NCBI GenBank assembly: GCA_030673895.1
Contig: JAUTCR010000010.1
Location: forward strand, 1 to 64,000
Direction of reading: 5' to 3'
Source: Verrucomicrobiota bacterium JB023
Lineage (GTDB): Bacteria; Verrucomicrobiota; Verrucomicrobiia; Verrucomicrobiales; Akkermansiaceae
DNA length: 64,000 bases
Shown here: one piece after another, positions 63,285-64,000 of the stretch
How positions within the stretch are numbered: the stretch's first letter is position 1
Layout: every line of letters starts with the position of its first letter
Translations under genes and position numbers: made by a program
The notes under the pieces: generated by a model
Told to the model about the DNA's origin: nothing
Databases searched by the model: none
The model's input: only the letters and a program-made list of their open reading frames with translations

Positions 63285-64000
63285 TTAGGTGGAGAAACCA
63301 GGAAGTGGTTCAACGAGGTTCGTCGGCAAAGGAAATTGCCGCTCGTATACCCCAGGGATGGTCTCGTTACTCGTTTGGTAGGAGTCCTTCACCATCTCAA
63401 GCTTGGCATCCAGGTTGTCCACGTAGTGAAGGGCGTGCGCTTCGGGGGTTTTTGGCAGCGTGGGAGAACCAAATTCGTGGGTCCCGTGGTGGCTGGCAAT
63501 GAGGTGGAGGAGGTGGAGGCGGACGGTTTCCGAAGCTGGTTGCAGGCCGCTCCATCCCTCACTCGCAGGCTCCATGGCGAGATCACGCCAGAGGCGGTTG
63601 ACCAGTTCCATACCGAGAGGGATGTGGCCGATGAGTTCACCGGTCAGGCTCTGGGTCTGGGTGAAGCCGCTTTCCGGGTAGCAGTTCTCCCAGAGCTTCC
63701 CGCAATCATGAAAAAGGACCCCGGCGAGGAGTAAATCACGGTTGAGCTGGGGATAGACGCCGGCGATCGCGTTGGCCGAGCGCATCATCTGCGCCACATG
63801 CTCGACGAGTCCGCCACGCCGGGCGTGGTGATTCTTCTTGGCGGCGGCAGTGCGACGGAAGCGGTCGCCGAACTTCTCCAGGAAGTGGGTGCAGAGGGCG
63901 TGGAGGCGAGGATCGGTGATGCCATCAATGAAGGCGGTGATGTCAGCGTAGTCCGCATTCTGCCGCTCCATCGTCTCGGGGTCGCCGGCCAGGAGGGCGT
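63285..64000 (-). CDS. YhaM-like 3'-5' exoribonuclease HD domain, 5'-truncated by the window edge
   Basis: The track begins at ATG 63971, but the frame stays open to the window edge (ALLAGDPET precedes that Met), so the true start lies outside. The visible 238 codons contain the HD domain: GLVEHVAQMMRSA with the first histidine, LLAGVLFHDCGKLWE with HD, and ASHHGTHEFGSP followed by HYVDNLDAKLEMV, the pattern of YhaM/CBF1-type nucleases. Full-length members carry an N-terminal OB fold that would lie outside the window. The role is RNA turnover in the cytoplasm. Confidence 0.85.
   Translation of the reverse strand, partial: ALLAGDPETMERQNADYADITAFIDGITDPRLHALCTHFLEKFGDRFRRTAAAKKNHHARRGGLVEHVAQMMRSANAIAGVYPQLNRDLLLAGVLFHDCGKLWENCYPESGFTQTQSLTGELIGHIPLGMELVNRLWRDLAMEPASEGWSGLQPASETVRLHLLHLIASHHGTHEFGSPTLPKTPEAHALHYVDNLDAKLEMVKDSYQTSNETIPGVYERQFPLPTNLVEPLPGFST

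Overview
The window looks like chromosomal DNA of a Gram-negative member of the PVC group, most likely Verrucomicrobiota. The support is a fused LpxC-FabZ gene (lipid A plus fatty acid synthesis), a PEP-CTERM protein, two formylglycine-type sulfatases, very large secreted proteins with SdrD-like and thrombospondin type 3 repeats, an ECF sigma factor fused to a long repeat domain, and many start codons without an obvious Shine-Dalgarno sequence. The taxon is inferred from gene content only. I saw no rRNA, CRISPR array, prophage or insertion sequence. There is one tRNA, tRNA-Gly(TCC).

Layout. 1-9.8 kb is housekeeping: the first codons of metK (minus strand, leaving the window), a divergent ArsR-methyltransferase regulator with a perfect palindrome between them, a lipoprotein hydrolase, ybgC-like and ilvA genes, an exported protein of uncertain fold, UDP-glucuronate decarboxylase, argB, queG and an alpha/beta hydrolase. 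9.8-16.1 kb holds a sulfatase, a PAS-AraC regulator and a catabolic-looking operon. That operon encodes the two halves of the plant Tm-1 protein as separate neighbours (a PEP-hydrolase-like TIM barrel and a UPF0261/Tm-1-like protein), an LsrF-like aldolase/thiolase and, after a strong terminator, an SDR. 16.1-21.9 kb is mixed: HupE-like membrane protein, NdpA-like nucleoid protein, VOC protein, LpxC-FabZ and Nif3-like protein.

22.0-28.4 kb is a polysaccharide export block: tRNA-Gly, a secreted acidic-tailed protein, an outer-membrane barrel, a Wzc-like tyrosine autokinase, a Wza-like export protein, a fructosamine-kinase-like protein and a Wzb-like low-molecular-weight phosphatase interrupted by one in-frame TAG. 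28.5-40.4 kb holds TrhP, the ECF-sigma/repeat fusion with a translationally coupled membrane partner carrying similar repeats, FabV, an AAA+ ATPase, a 3D-domain lipoprotein, endonuclease III, an HExxH protein and an SHD1-esterase. 40.4-47.0 kb is an OMF-adaptor-RND efflux operon with a divergent TetR regulator and three operator half-sites. 47-61 kb is dominated by cell-surface genes: a 1.2-kilo-residue sulfatase, an ABC-F ATPase, a 1,915-residue nine-repeat SdrD-like protein, a PEP-CTERM protein and its relative without the sorting tail. The end has an MscS-like channel, a second ECF sigma factor coupled to an 84-residue protein and a truncated YhaM-like HD exoribonuclease.

The best candidates for undescribed biology are the sigma-repeat fusion with its partner, the split Tm-1 operon, and the metK/ArsR-methyltransferase circuit. 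The amber-interrupted phosphatase beside an intact tyrosine kinase is the most concrete sequence anomaly.
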